Assembly: GCA_905221505.1 (NCBI GenBank)
Contig: CAJNDL010000007.1
Location: 1 to 62,978 of the forward strand
Source: a bacterium
Lineage (GTDB): Bacteria; Bacillota; Bacilli; Lactobacillales; Streptococcaceae
Length of the DNA: 62,978 bases
Direction of reading: 5' to 3'
This document shows, piece by piece, positions 27,743-38,494 of the stretch (positions are counted from its first letter, which is position 1; every line of letters begins with the position of its first letter). Below the pieces are notes generated by a model, which did no database searches, was not told the DNA's origin, and saw nothing but the letters and a program-made list of their open reading frames with translations. A program made the position numbers and the translations under genes.

Positions 27743-27817
27743 TAATTCTCCAATTTATAAAATAAAATTGCTTTTATATCTAAATTGCTATATAATAATG
27801 ATAAGGAGGAAATAAGT

Positions 27818-28096
27818 ATGTTAAAAGAAGTACTAACCGTTGCAAAAGTTGCGAAAAAATCATCACTCTTTTTGGGTGGTGTCGCATTTGGTACCCTTGG
27901 TTTGAAAATCTTAGCAAGTAAGGAAGCTAAAAAAGGTTATTCTAAAGCTTTGGCTAAGGCTTACAAGTTGAAAGACGAGCTAGATGCATCTGTTTCTGTT
28001 GTGAAGCAACATGGAGACGATGTTTTGCAAGATGCCAAATATTTGTACGAGCAAGAGAAAAAAGAAGAGCAATTAGATAGCCTTATAGGAGAATAA
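27818..28096 (+). CDS. DUF6110-type small membrane protein, partner of the P-type ATPase
   Basis: A 92-residue protein starting at 27818 after AAGGAGG (an upstream in-frame start at 27785 has no ribosome site). A short hydrophobic helix (SSLFLGGVAFGTLGLKIL) is followed by a long charged, coiled-coil-like helix ending in EQEKKEEQLDSLIGE. It lies 1 bp ahead of the ATPase gene. The arrangement recalls the PacL (DUF1490) proteins that scaffold mycobacterial metal-efflux P-ATPases. That parallel is inference. Confidence 0.8.
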   Translation: MLKEVLTVAKVAKKSSLFLGGVAFGTLGLKILASKEAKKGYSKALAKAYKLKDELDASVSVVKQHGDDVLQDAKYLYEQEKKEEQLDSLIGE

Positions 28097-28097
28097 T

Positions 28098-30161
28098 ATG
28101 TCTTTTAAAGTGCTATATAGAGGATATCAACATATCCGACTATCATCTTCTTTTTCACTTACCTTGGATATTCAAGACTATCTTCGTTCCTTGGCGAGAG
28201 ATGAGAAGGGAATTGAGTCTATCCAGTTTTACATGGATCAACAGCACTTTACCCTACGTATAAAAGAAGGCTTCTCTGTATTAGACAATGCAGAAGCCTT
28301 TTTAAAAAGAATTGATAAAGGGAAAGTTTCTGAGTTGATGACTCTTCCTGTTCGTAGAGAAGAGAGTGCCTATTCTATCGTTTCAGGTGCAGCGATTAAG
28401 CGTGTGCTTTTTCGTAGTCTTGTGCCGTCTCCTATTCGCTATATATGGACTTGTTATCAGGCTTTTGGATATGTTAAAGAAGCCTATCAAACACTAGCGC
28501 GTAAGGAACTAACGATGGAAGTCTTGGACTGTTCGGCTATTTTATTGTCTTTGTTTATGAACCAATCCAAGACTGCCAGCAACATCATGTTTATGCTTGA
28601 TTTGGGGAATCATTTAGATCAGTGGTCCTTGAAAAAAACTGCAACAGATTTAGAACAGAGTCTTCTTGCAAAAGAGAGCGATGTATTCTTAGTACAGGGC
28701 GATACGGTCGTTAGTATCAAGAGTTCCGATGTTCAAATAGGAGATGTCTTGGTCCTATCTCAAGGAAATGAAATTCTGTTTGATGGACAAGTAGTTTCAG
28801 GTTTAGGTATGGTCAACGAAAGTTCCTTGACAGGAGAGAGTTTTCCAGTTGAAAAAAGAGAGTCTGATTTGGTTTGTGCAAATACAGTATTAGAAACTGG
28901 AGAGTTACGCATTCGTGTAACCGATAATCAGATGAACAGCCGTATTTTACAGCTGATTGAGTTGATGAAGAAATCTGAAGAAAATAAGAAAACGAAACAA
29001 CGCTATTTCATCAAGATGGCGGATAAGGTCGTCAAATATAATTTCTTGGGGGCTGGTCTGACTTACCTATTAACAGGTTCTTTTTCTAAGGCTATTTCTT
29101 TCCTATTGGTCGATTTCTCCTGCGCTTTGAAAATCTCTACTCCTGTAGCTTATTTAACAGCTATCAAGGAGGGGTTGAATCGTGAAATGGTGATTAAGGA
29201 TGGAGATGTTCTGGAGAAATATCTGGAAGTTGATACTTTCTTGTTTGATAAGACGGGAACAATCACAACTAGTTATCCTATAGTTGAAAAGGTGTTACCT
29301 TTTGGGGACTATAGTGAGGAAGATATTCTCAGAATCAGTGCCTGTCTTGAGGAACACATTTATCATCCTATTGCTAATGCCATTGTCAAACAAGCCGAGA
29401 TAGAGGGGATTGAACATGAGGAAATGCATGGGAAACTCCAATATATCGCAAGTAAGGGAATCAAATCCCATATAGATGGCCAACCAGTTGTTATTGGGAA
29501 TTATGTTTTGATGCAGGATGAGCAGATTCATATCAGTTCAGAACAAAATGCTTTAATTGAAGAGTATAAGAGTCACTACAATCTCTTATTCTTGGCTTAT
29601 CAGAATGAATTGATTGGAATGTTCTGCATTCATACTCCTTTGAGAAAAGAAGCAAAAGCAGCCTTGGAGAAACTTAAGAAACAAGGGAAAAAATTGATTC
29701 TGGCAACAGGGGACACCTTGGTTAGAACAGAGGAATTAGTCAAAGATTTGCCCTTTGATCAGGTCTATACAGACTTGAAACCTAATGGGAAATTTGAGTT
29801 AGTAGAGGAACTGCAGAAAGCAGGTCATACTATTTTGATGGTTGGAGATGGGTTGAATGACTCAGCGGCTCTAACCCTATCAGATATCGGTGTGGTGATG
29901 AATGAGAGCGCAGATATTTCTAAGCAGATGAGCGATATCTTATTGTTAGATAATCGCTTGGATTTCTTCCAAGAGTTGGATTCGCTATCATCATCTTTGC
30001 AAAAACTCATCAAGAAGAATATTCAAGATACCGTTGTCGTAAATAGTAGTTTGATTGGCTTTGGCTTGTTTAATTGGCTCAGTCCTTCAAATCTCTCTAT
30101 CTTACATAATCTAACAACCTTGCGCATTGTCTTGCGTAGTCTGTCTATTAAAAATAGATAG
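28098..30161 (+). CDS. P1B-like cation-transporting P-type ATPase
   Basis: A 687-residue P-type ATPase. Residues 1-85 look like a divergent heavy-metal-associated (HMA_2-like) domain without a CxxC pair. Then come the actuator domain (SLTGESFPVEKRE), the phosphorylation site DKTGTIT with Asp384, the nucleotide domain, and the hinge GDGLNDSAAL. The ion-path motif in helix 4 reads DFSCALKISTP where P1B pumps normally have CPC, so the metal cannot be assigned from sequence. It forms a two-gene operon with the DUF6110 protein. Confidence 0.88.
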   Translation: MSFKVLYRGYQHIRLSSSFSLTLDIQDYLRSLARDEKGIESIQFYMDQQHFTLRIKEGFSVLDNAEAFLKRIDKGKVSELMTLPVRREESAYSIVSGAAIKRVLFRSLVPSPIRYIWTCYQAFGYVKEAYQTLARKELTMEVLDCSAILLSLFMNQSKTASNIMFMLDLGNHLDQWSLKKTATDLEQSLLAKESDVFLVQGDTVVSIKSSDVQIGDVLVLSQGNEILFDGQVVSGLGMVNESSLTGESFPVEKRESDLVCANTVLETGELRIRVTDNQMNSRILQLIELMKKSEENKKTKQRYFIKMADKVVKYNFLGAGLTYLLTGSFSKAISFLLVDFSCALKISTPVAYLTAIKEGLNREMVIKDGDVLEKYLEVDTFLFDKTGTITTSYPIVEKVLPFGDYSEEDILRISACLEEHIYHPIANAIVKQAEIEGIEHEEMHGKLQYIASKGIKSHIDGQPVVIGNYVLMQDEQIHISSEQNALIEEYKSHYNLLFLAYQNELIGMFCIHTPLRKEAKAALEKLKKQGKKLILATGDTLVRTEELVKDLPFDQVYTDLKPNGKFELVEELQKAGHTILMVGDGLNDSAALTLSDIGVVMNESADISKQMSDILLLDNRLDFFQELDSLSSSLQKLIKKNIQDTVVVNSSLIGFGLFNWLSPSNLSILHNLTTLRIVLRSLSIKNR

Positions 30162-30181
30162 ATGAGAGTTATTAACAGCAA

Positions 30182-30214
30182 AAAGGAGTTACCTTTCTCG
30201 AGGTTAACTCCTTT
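30182..30214. terminator. Shared terminator between the ATPase gene and tyrS
   Basis: AAAGGAGTTA-CC pairs with GG-TTAACTCCTTT (one extra T on the right arm). The genes converge here. Confidence 0.75.
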
Positions 30215-30238
30215 GTTTATAGATAAATGTTGAACAGT

Positions 30239-31495
30239 TTAGTAAGTCAATACAAAGTATTTTTTCTTACCGCGACGGATAACAGTCAGTTCGTTTTCTA
30301 ACTTATCTGCGTCACTCAAGACATAGTCAAGGTCTTGGATACGGTCGCCGTTTACGTAGATAGCTCCGTTTTGGACATCTTCACGGGCTTGACGTTTTGA
30401 GTTAACCACACCAGATGAAACGAGCAGTTCCACGATATTGTGGTTTTCTTCTGCCTGTACTTGATAGTTTGGCACTCCACGAAGTCCTTGTTTGAGTTCT
30501 TTGACAGAAAGGTTTTTGATGTTTCCAGCAAAGAGTTGCTCAGTGATGTTGAGGGCTTCTTTGTAGGCTTCTTCGCCGTGAACAAGTGTAACAACTTCAC
30601 GAGCCAATACTTTTTGAGCCAAGCGTTCGTGTGGAGCCGCTTCAAACTGTTTACGGATGTCTTCAATCTCATCAAGTGACAAGAAAGTAAAGATTTTCAA
30701 GAAACGAACAGCGTCAGCGTCCATCACATTCATCCAGAATTGGTACATTTCGTATGAAGAAGTCTTTTCAGGATTGAGCCAGACTGCGTTTCCTTCAGAT
30801 TTACCAAATTTCTTACCAGTTGCATCTGTAATCAATGGAACAGTGATAACGTGACCAGTCTTGTCAGACTTACGACGAAGCAATTCGGTACCAGCTGTCA
30901 TATTTCCCCACTGGTCAGAACCACCGATTTGTAGCGTTACATTGTGATCTTGGTTAAGAACGAAGAAGTCGTAACCTTGCATGATTTGGTAAGCAAACTC
31001 AGTGTAAGAAATCCCTGTTTCAATCCGTTTTTTCACAGATTCTTTGCTCATCATGTAGTTGACAGTAAAGTATTTTCCGATATCACGGAGGAAGTCAATG
31101 AAGCTGATGCTGCCAAACCAGTCGTAGTTGTTGACCATGACAGCTTTATTTTCGCCATTTTCAAAGTCAAGAAAACGAGAAAGTTGTCCTTGGATAGACT
31201 TGACCCAGCCATCTACTGTGTCTTTTGTTTGGAGACTACGCTCAGCATCTTTGAAGGACGGATCTCCGATGAGACCTGTAGCACCGCCAACGAGCGCATA
31301 AGGTTTGTGACCTGCTAGTTGCAAGCGACGACTTGTCAAGATTGCGACAAGGTGGCCTAGGTGAAGGCTGTCAGCAGTTGGATCGTAGCCAGTATAATAA
31401 GAAACTTGACCTTCTTCTAGGGCTTTACGCAAAGCTTCTTCATCAGTCGTTTGAAAAATCAAACCACGCTCTTTTAGCTCATCAAAAATGTGCAT
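30239..31495 (-). CDS. tyrS: Tyrosyl-tRNA synthetase
   Basis: A 418-residue class I synthetase. The HIGH-type motif is HLGH (residues 45-48) after [10 protein letters not shown], the KMSKS-type loop is KFGKS, and a C-terminal S4 RNA-binding domain ends the protein ([20 protein letters not shown]). The ATG follows AAGGAGAAAAG. The upstream region is short, with a plain promoter (TACAAT near 31540), so T-box control is unlikely. Divergent from pbp1b. Confidence 0.97.
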   Translation of the reverse strand: MHIFDELKERGLIFQTTDEEALRKALEEGQVSYYTGYDPTADSLHLGHLVAILTSRRLQLAGHKPYALVGGATGLIGDPSFKDAERSLQTKDTVDGWVKSIQGQLSRFLDFENGENKAVMVNNYDWFGSISFIDFLRDIGKYFTVNYMMSKESVKKRIETGISYTEFAYQIMQGYDFFVLNQDHNVTLQIGGSDQWGNMTAGTELLRRKSDKTGHVITVPLITDATGKKFGKSEGNAVWLNPEKTSSYEMYQFWMNVMDADAVRFLKIFTFLSLDEIEDIRKQFEAAPHERLAQKVLAREVVTLVHGEEAYKEALNITEQLFAGNIKNLSVKELKQGLRGVPNYQVQAEENHNIVELLVSSGVVNSKRQAREDVQNGAIYVNGDRIQDLDYVLSDADKLENELTVIRRGKKKYFVLTY

Positions 31496-31594
31496 GTGTC
31501 TTTTCTCCTTTTTAAAATTATTGTTTCTAACTATTGTATCATAAACTTGGGCAATAGCCTAGCAGAATAGGGAAGAAAGTGGCTATTTTATTGA

Positions 31595-34102
<2,508 letters not shown>

Positions 34103-34124
34103 GTTCTATGAACTGTGCTAAATG

Positions 34125-34156
34125 AAGTGGCTAATCAATGGATTGCCACTTTTTTC
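34125..34156 (+). terminator. pbp1b terminator
   Basis: AAGTGGC-T-AATC pairs with GATTGCCACTT, followed by TTTTTCTTTTTT. The promoter of the next gene begins within its T tract. Confidence 0.8.
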
Positions 34157-34184
34157 TTTTTTCCTTTCGTGTTACAATAAAGGT

Positions 34185-35096
34185 ATGAATCAGTATCAGA
34201 AAAAGATTGTTAAAGGAACCATTTATTCGCTTCTATCAGGTTTAATCTGGGGAATTTGTGGGATTTTAGGAGAGTATTTCTTTACTCATTATCAAGTGTC
34301 CTCTGGTTGGATTACTTCTATGCGTTTGACGCTGGCAGGGAGTCTTGTACTTATTTGGTCAGCAATGCAATTAAAGTCACAAGTGTTAGATATCTGGCGA
34401 GACAAGAAAAATTACCTGCCCTTTCTAGCCTATGCTATTTTGGGAATTTTCTCAGTCCAGTATTTTTTCTATCTCTGCGTAGAATACTCAAATGCTGCGA
34501 CAGCGACTATTTTACAGTTCATTAGTCCTGTCTTTATCCTCTTTTACAATCGCTTAATTTATAAAAAACGAGCGTCGAAAAGTGCTATTTTCTATGTTTT
34601 GGTTGCTATGCTGGGTGTTGGCTTGATGGCGACAAAGGGAGATCTCTCTCAGTTATCCATGACACCACTAGCCCTTATAACAGGTCTGTTGAGTGCCATG
34701 GGTGTTATGTTTAATGTTATCCTGCCCCAACCTTTCGCGAAGCGCTATGGTTTTGTACCGACGGTTGGGTGGGGGATGATTTTGGCCGGTTTATTTAGCA
34801 ATGTCCTCTCGCCGGTTTATCAGCTTTCCTTTACTCTTGATATTTGGAGTATCTTGATTTGCCTTATTATCGCTTTCTTTGGGACGGCTTTTGCCTTTTT
34901 CATTTCCATGAAGGCAGTGTCCTTGGTTTCTCCCTTGGTAGTTTCTGTCATTAGTGCCAGTGAACCTCTCTCTTCTGCTCTCTTGAGTGTTTTGTTTTTA
35001 GGATTGGTAGTGGATTGGTCCCTTCTTCTAGCTATGGTCCTGATTATTTTACCCATGATTTTCCTATCAATAGAAGAAGCGAAAGAAAGTAAATAA
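34185..35096 (+). CDS. DMT-family (EamA) permease
   Basis: A 303-residue membrane protein with ten hydrophobic helices in two EamA repeats (LLSGLIWGICGILGEYF; ITGLLSAMGVMFNVILPQ). I chose the ATG at 34185, which begins MNQYQKKIVKG; the longer frame from 34122 would run through the pbp1b terminator. An extended -10 TGTTACAAT ends at 34178, so transcription should start at or within a base or two of the ATG, giving a leaderless message. The substrate is unknown; relatives export amino acids or metabolites. Confidence 0.85.
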   Translation: MNQYQKKIVKGTIYSLLSGLIWGICGILGEYFFTHYQVSSGWITSMRLTLAGSLVLIWSAMQLKSQVLDIWRDKKNYLPFLAYAILGIFSVQYFFYLCVEYSNAATATILQFISPVFILFYNRLIYKKRASKSAIFYVLVAMLGVGLMATKGDLSQLSMTPLALITGLLSAMGVMFNVILPQPFAKRYGFVPTVGWGMILAGLFSNVLSPVYQLSFTLDIWSILICLIIAFFGTAFAFFISMKAVSLVSPLVVSVISASEPLSSALLSVLFLGLVVDWSLLLAMVLIILPMIFLSIEEAKESK

Positions 35097-35137
35097 AAAG
35101 TCTTTTCTTAATTCTAAAAGTGTGCTATACTAGAATA

Positions 35138-35289
35138 GTCAATAAAACACGGGGAGATAGTTGTGAAGAGTGTTTTTAGGTTGTATCGGTAGGGGCTAGC
35201 TTTTACCGACAGCACGTTTTATCTCACATCCCTAAAAATCATACCTAAAAACAAACAAAAAGGCTTCAAATTTGAGGCCTTTTTTGGTA
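35138..35289 (+). ncRNA. Structured small RNA candidate (6S-like or leader RNA), not assigned
   Basis: The 228-bp gap before dapH has no ORF but has an extended -10 (TGCTATACT, ending 35131), then about 150 bp of foldable sequence and a strong terminator (AAAAAGGCTTCAAATTTGAGGCCTTTTTT split around 35260-35288). A local hairpin TCGGTAGGGG / CTTTTACCGA is clear. GTTTTTAGGT can pair with ACCTAAAAAC or, less well, with the neighbouring CCTAAAAAT, so alternative folds exist. It could be 6S RNA or a dapH attenuator; dapH seems to have a weak promoter of its own. Confidence 0.5.
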
Positions 35290-35324
35290 GAATAGGTATC
35301 ATTAAAATGAACTAGGAGGCGCCT

Positions 35325-36023
35325 ATGACTGCTACAAAAATGAATGCACAAGAAATTATCCAATTTATCGCCAATGCTGAAAAGAAAACCAGTGTGAAAG
35401 TAACATTTGAAGGACAACTCGCAACTGCTGTACCAAGCTCTGTTGTCAAACTAGGGAATGTCTTATTCGGAGACTGGAAGGACGTATCTCCTCTTCTCGA
35501 TGGCTTGGTAGAAAATCAAGACTATGTTGTTGAGCAAGACGCTCGTAATTCAGCAGTTCCTTTGCTAGATAAACGTGCTATCAACGCTCGTATCGAGCCA
35601 GGTGCGATTATCCGTGATCAGGTTGAAATTGGTGACAATGCTGTTATCATGATGGGAGCAGTTATCAATATCGGTGCTGAAATCGGTGCAGGAACCATGA
35701 TTGATATGGGTGCCATCCTTGGTGGCCGTGCTATCGTTGGGAAAAATAGCCACGTTGGTGCAGGTGCCGTTTTGGCAGGTGTGATTGAGCCAGCTAGCGC
35801 TGAACCAGTTCGTGTCGGAGACAATGTTCTTATCGGTGCCAATGCAGTGGTTATCGAAGGAGTCCAAATCGGTAGTGGTTCAGTTGTCGCAGCGGGAGCT
35901 ATTGTTACCCAAGATGTTCCAGAAAACGTTGTCGTAGCAGGTGTTCCAGCTCGTATCATCAAAGAGATTGATGCCCAAACTCAACAAAAAACAGCGCTAG
36001 AAGATGCGCTTCGTACCTTGTAA
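35325..36023 (+). CDS. dapH: Tetrahydrodipicolinate N-acetyltransferase
   Basis: A 232-residue acyltransferase of the lysine/diaminopimelate pathway, acetyl branch. The C-terminal half (about residues 90-200) is a left-handed beta helix built of hexapeptide repeats ([44 protein letters not shown]), with the N-terminal alpha domain typical of DapH. Streptococci need the product for lysine in the cell wall. The ATG follows AGGAGG. Together with the next gene it covers two steps of the pathway. A small terminator separates them. Confidence 0.93.
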   Translation: MTATKMNAQEIIQFIANAEKKTSVKVTFEGQLATAVPSSVVKLGNVLFGDWKDVSPLLDGLVENQDYVVEQDARNSAVPLLDKRAINARIEPGAIIRDQVEIGDNAVIMMGAVINIGAEIGAGTMIDMGAILGGRAIVGKNSHVGAGAVLAGVIEPASAEPVRVGDNVLIGANAVVIEGVQIGSGSVVAAGAIVTQDVPENVVVAGVPARIIKEIDAQTQQKTALEDALRTL

Positions 36024-36036
36024 TTGTAAAAGTAAA

Positions 36037-36067
36037 AAAGAGGCGGAACCCTTTTTCCAGCCTCTTT
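36037..36067 (+). terminator. dapH terminator
   Basis: AAAGAGGC (36037-36044) pairs with GCCTCTTT (36060-36067); the inner GGAA/TTCC extends the stem. The following T run is short, so read-through into the next gene is likely. Confidence 0.6.
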
Positions 36068-36090
36068 CTGCTATATCGGAGGATAGATAG

Positions 36091-37221
36091 ATGTTAGATT
36101 TGATTCAGACTAGACGAGATTTGCACCAGATTCCAGAGATTGGCTTGGAGGAGTTCAAGACTCATGCTTATTTGCTGGATGTGATTGAGAAATTGACTGC
36201 GGGCAAGGATTTTGTCCAAGTTCGTACTTGGCGGACAGGTATTTTGGTCTATTTGCAGGGAAGTCAGCCAGAGCGGACCATTGGTTGGAGAACAGATATT
36301 GACGGTCTGCCTATCGTTGAACAAACAGGCCTTCCTTTTGTTTCTCAGCACCAAGGTCGCATGCACGCCTGTGGACATGATTTCCACATGACCATTGCCT
36401 TGGGCTGTCTTGAACGAGCCCTTGAGGAGCAACCCAAGAACAATCTGCTCTTCCTATTTCAGCCTGCTGAAGAAAATGAAGCTGGTGGCATGCTCATGTA
36501 TGAGGATGACGCTTTTGGAGACTGGTTGCCAGACCAGTTTTATGGCCTCCATGTTCGACCAGATTTGAAAGTCGGCCAGATTGCGACCAATACCCACACT
36601 CTCTTTGCAGGGACTTGCGAGGTGAAGGTTCGTTTCAAAGGAAAAGGGGGACATGCAGCCTTTCCGCATGAAGCAAACGACGCCTTGGTGGCTGCTAGTT
36701 ACTTTGTGACCCAGGTGCAATCAGTTGTCAGTCGTAATGTCAATCCAATCGAGGGAGCAGTGGTGACCTTTGGCCTTTTCCAAGCTGGAACAACCAACAA
36801 TGTCATTACAGACACAGCATTTTTACATGGAACCATTCGTGCCTTGACACAGGACATGAGCCTCTTGGTGCAAAAGAGGGTCAAAACAGTTGCAGAAGGC
36901 GTTGCAGCTGCCTTTGATATGGAAGTCGAAGTCGAACTTAAACAAGGGGGCTACTTGCCTGTGGAGAACAATCCAGACTTGGCGCGTGAACTGATGGACT
37001 TCTTTGAAGAAAAAGAGGGGATTGATTTGATTGATATCGAGCCTGCTATGACAGGTGAGGACTTTGGTTATCTCCTTTCGAAGGTAGATGGCGTTATGTT
37101 TTGGCTTGGTATTGATAGTCCCTATGCCCTTCATCACCCTCAGATGACTCCTAAGGAAGAGGCTTTAGCTATTGGGGTGGACGCAGTTTCTAGTTTCCTG
37201 AAAAAGAAGGCAACAGAGTAG
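36091..37221 (+). CDS. M20-family N-acetyldiaminopimelate deacetylase
   Basis: A 376-residue M20 metallopeptidase/amidohydrolase. Metal-binding residues are in [10 protein letters not shown] and EENEAGGM, and a dimerisation domain sits mid-protein ([19 protein letters not shown]). Directly after dapH it is best read as the N-acetyl-LL-diaminopimelate deacetylase of the acetyl pathway, rather than a hippurate hydrolase, a label often given to this family. The ATG at 36091 is preceded by CGGAGGATAG. Confidence 0.9.
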   Translation: MLDLIQTRRDLHQIPEIGLEEFKTHAYLLDVIEKLTAGKDFVQVRTWRTGILVYLQGSQPERTIGWRTDIDGLPIVEQTGLPFVSQHQGRMHACGHDFHMTIALGCLERALEEQPKNNLLFLFQPAEENEAGGMLMYEDDAFGDWLPDQFYGLHVRPDLKVGQIATNTHTLFAGTCEVKVRFKGKGGHAAFPHEANDALVAASYFVTQVQSVVSRNVNPIEGAVVTFGLFQAGTTNNVITDTAFLHGTIRALTQDMSLLVQKRVKTVAEGVAAAFDMEVEVELKQGGYLPVENNPDLARELMDFFEEKEGIDLIDIEPAMTGEDFGYLLSKVDGVMFWLGIDSPYALHHPQMTPKEEALAIGVDAVSSFLKKKATE

Positions 37222-37232
37222 AGGAATTATCT

Positions 37233-37772
37233 ATGAAAGCAGAACTACGCAAGCAAGTCTTGCAAGAAATGAAGGCTATCCCTAGAGAGCAAAAACAGGC
37301 TATGGATCAAGTTTTAACGGAGCATTTCTTACATCACCCCTTCTACCAAGAAGCAAATACAATCGCAACCTATCTCTCTTTTTCTCATGAGTTTCAAACG
37401 CATGAACTGATTGAGCAGGCGCTGAGGGATGGCAAGAAGGTTCTAATACCCAAAACCTATCCCAAGGGGCGCATGGACTTTGTAGTCTATAATCCGCAAC
37501 AACTGGTCAAAACTTCTTTTGGCTTACTGGAACCACAGGGAAATTTGGAAGTAGTGGATGCCTCTCAGATTGATTTGATTCATGTTCCTGGTCTGGCTTT
37601 TACGACAGAGGGCTATCGGATTGGCTATGGCGGAGGCTATTACGACCGCTATCTTGAACATTTTACTGGTCATAGTATGAGTACAATCTATCCTTGTCAA
37701 GTTCAGCAATTCATGCCTGAAAATCATGATATTCCTGTTCAGGAGGTTTTGGTTGATGAAGGAAATCTTTGA
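37233..37772 (+). CDS. 5-formyltetrahydrofolate cyclo-ligase
   Basis: A 179-residue enzyme converting 5-formyl-THF to 5,10-methenyl-THF with ATP. The signature GYGGGYYDRYL lies at about residues 130-140, and the N-terminal basic helix (MKAELRKQVLQEMKAI) is typical. It starts 11 bp after the deacetylase gene and overlaps the rhomboid gene by 17 bp, so the three are one transcript. Confidence 0.93.
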   Translation: MKAELRKQVLQEMKAIPREQKQAMDQVLTEHFLHHPFYQEANTIATYLSFSHEFQTHELIEQALRDGKKVLIPKTYPKGRMDFVVYNPQQLVKTSFGLLEPQGNLEVVDASQIDLIHVPGLAFTTEGYRIGYGGGYYDRYLEHFTGHSMSTIYPCQVQQFMPENHDIPVQEVLVDEGNL

Positions 37773-38433
37773 CAGACGTTATCCTGTGACGAGTTTCTTC
37801 CTATTAGTGACGACCTTGGTATTTCTACTAATGTTGGTGACCACAGGTGGAAATTTTGACAGGGCAGATACCCTATTTCGATTTGGAGCCATGTACGGGC
37901 CTGCCATTCGCCTCTTTCCAGAGCAGATTTGGCGTCTCTTATCGGCTATTTTTGTGCATATTGGGTGGGAACATTTCATCGTTAATATGCTGTCACTTTA
38001 TTATCTTGGTAGGCAGGTAGAGGAGATTTTCGGTTCTAAGCAGTTTTTCTTTCTCTATCTCTTATCAGGAATGATGGGCAATCTCTTTGTTTTTGAGTTT
38101 AGTCCTAAATCCATAGCGGCAGGTGCATCCACCTCTCTTTATGGTCTTTTTGCCGCGATTATCATTCTTCGCTATGCCACTCGCAGTCCCTATATCCAAC
38201 AGCTAGGACAGTCTTATTTGACACTTTTTGTGATTAACATTATTGGAAGTGTTCTGATTCCAGGAATTAGCCTAGCTGGCCATATCGGAGGTGCAGTTGG
38301 TGGCGCATTTCTAGCAGTTATCTTTCCAGTTCGAGGAGAAAGACGGATGTATAGCATCAGCAAGAGGTTAGGAGCGGTAGTCTTGTTCGTAGGACTCGCA
38401 GTCTTACTTCTCTACAAGGGAATGGGAATGTGA
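37756..38433 (+). CDS. Rhomboid-family intramembrane serine protease
   Basis: A 225-residue membrane protein with six to seven helices. The catalytic Ser lies in AAGASTSLYG (rhomboid GxSx), the catalytic His in LAGHIGGAVGG, and the L1-loop phrase WRLLSAIFVHIGWEHFIVNM is present. I chose the ATG at 37756, just after AGGAGG within the preceding gene, over a start 30 bp upstream. It is the last gene before the CRISPR array. Confidence 0.93.
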   Translation: MKEIFDRRYPVTSFFLLVTTLVFLLMLVTTGGNFDRADTLFRFGAMYGPAIRLFPEQIWRLLSAIFVHIGWEHFIVNMLSLYYLGRQVEEIFGSKQFFFLYLLSGMMGNLFVFEFSPKSIAAGASTSLYGLFAAIIILRYATRSPYIQQLGQSYLTLFVINIIGSVLIPGISLAGHIGGAVGGAFLAVIFPVRGERRMYSISKRLGAVVLFVGLAVLLLYKGMGM

Positions 38434-38459
38434 CGACTAATATGTAAACTTGAATAAGA

Positions 38460-38489
38460 AAAAAGCTACTTAAAAAATGAGTAGCTTTT
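38460..38489. terminator. Terminator between the rhomboid gene and the CRISPR array end
   Basis: AAAAGCTACT (38461-38470) pairs with AGTAGCTTTT (38480-38489). It lies 5 bp from the last repeat and can end both the rhomboid transcript and the array transcript. Confidence 0.75.
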
Positions 38490-38494
38490 AATGT

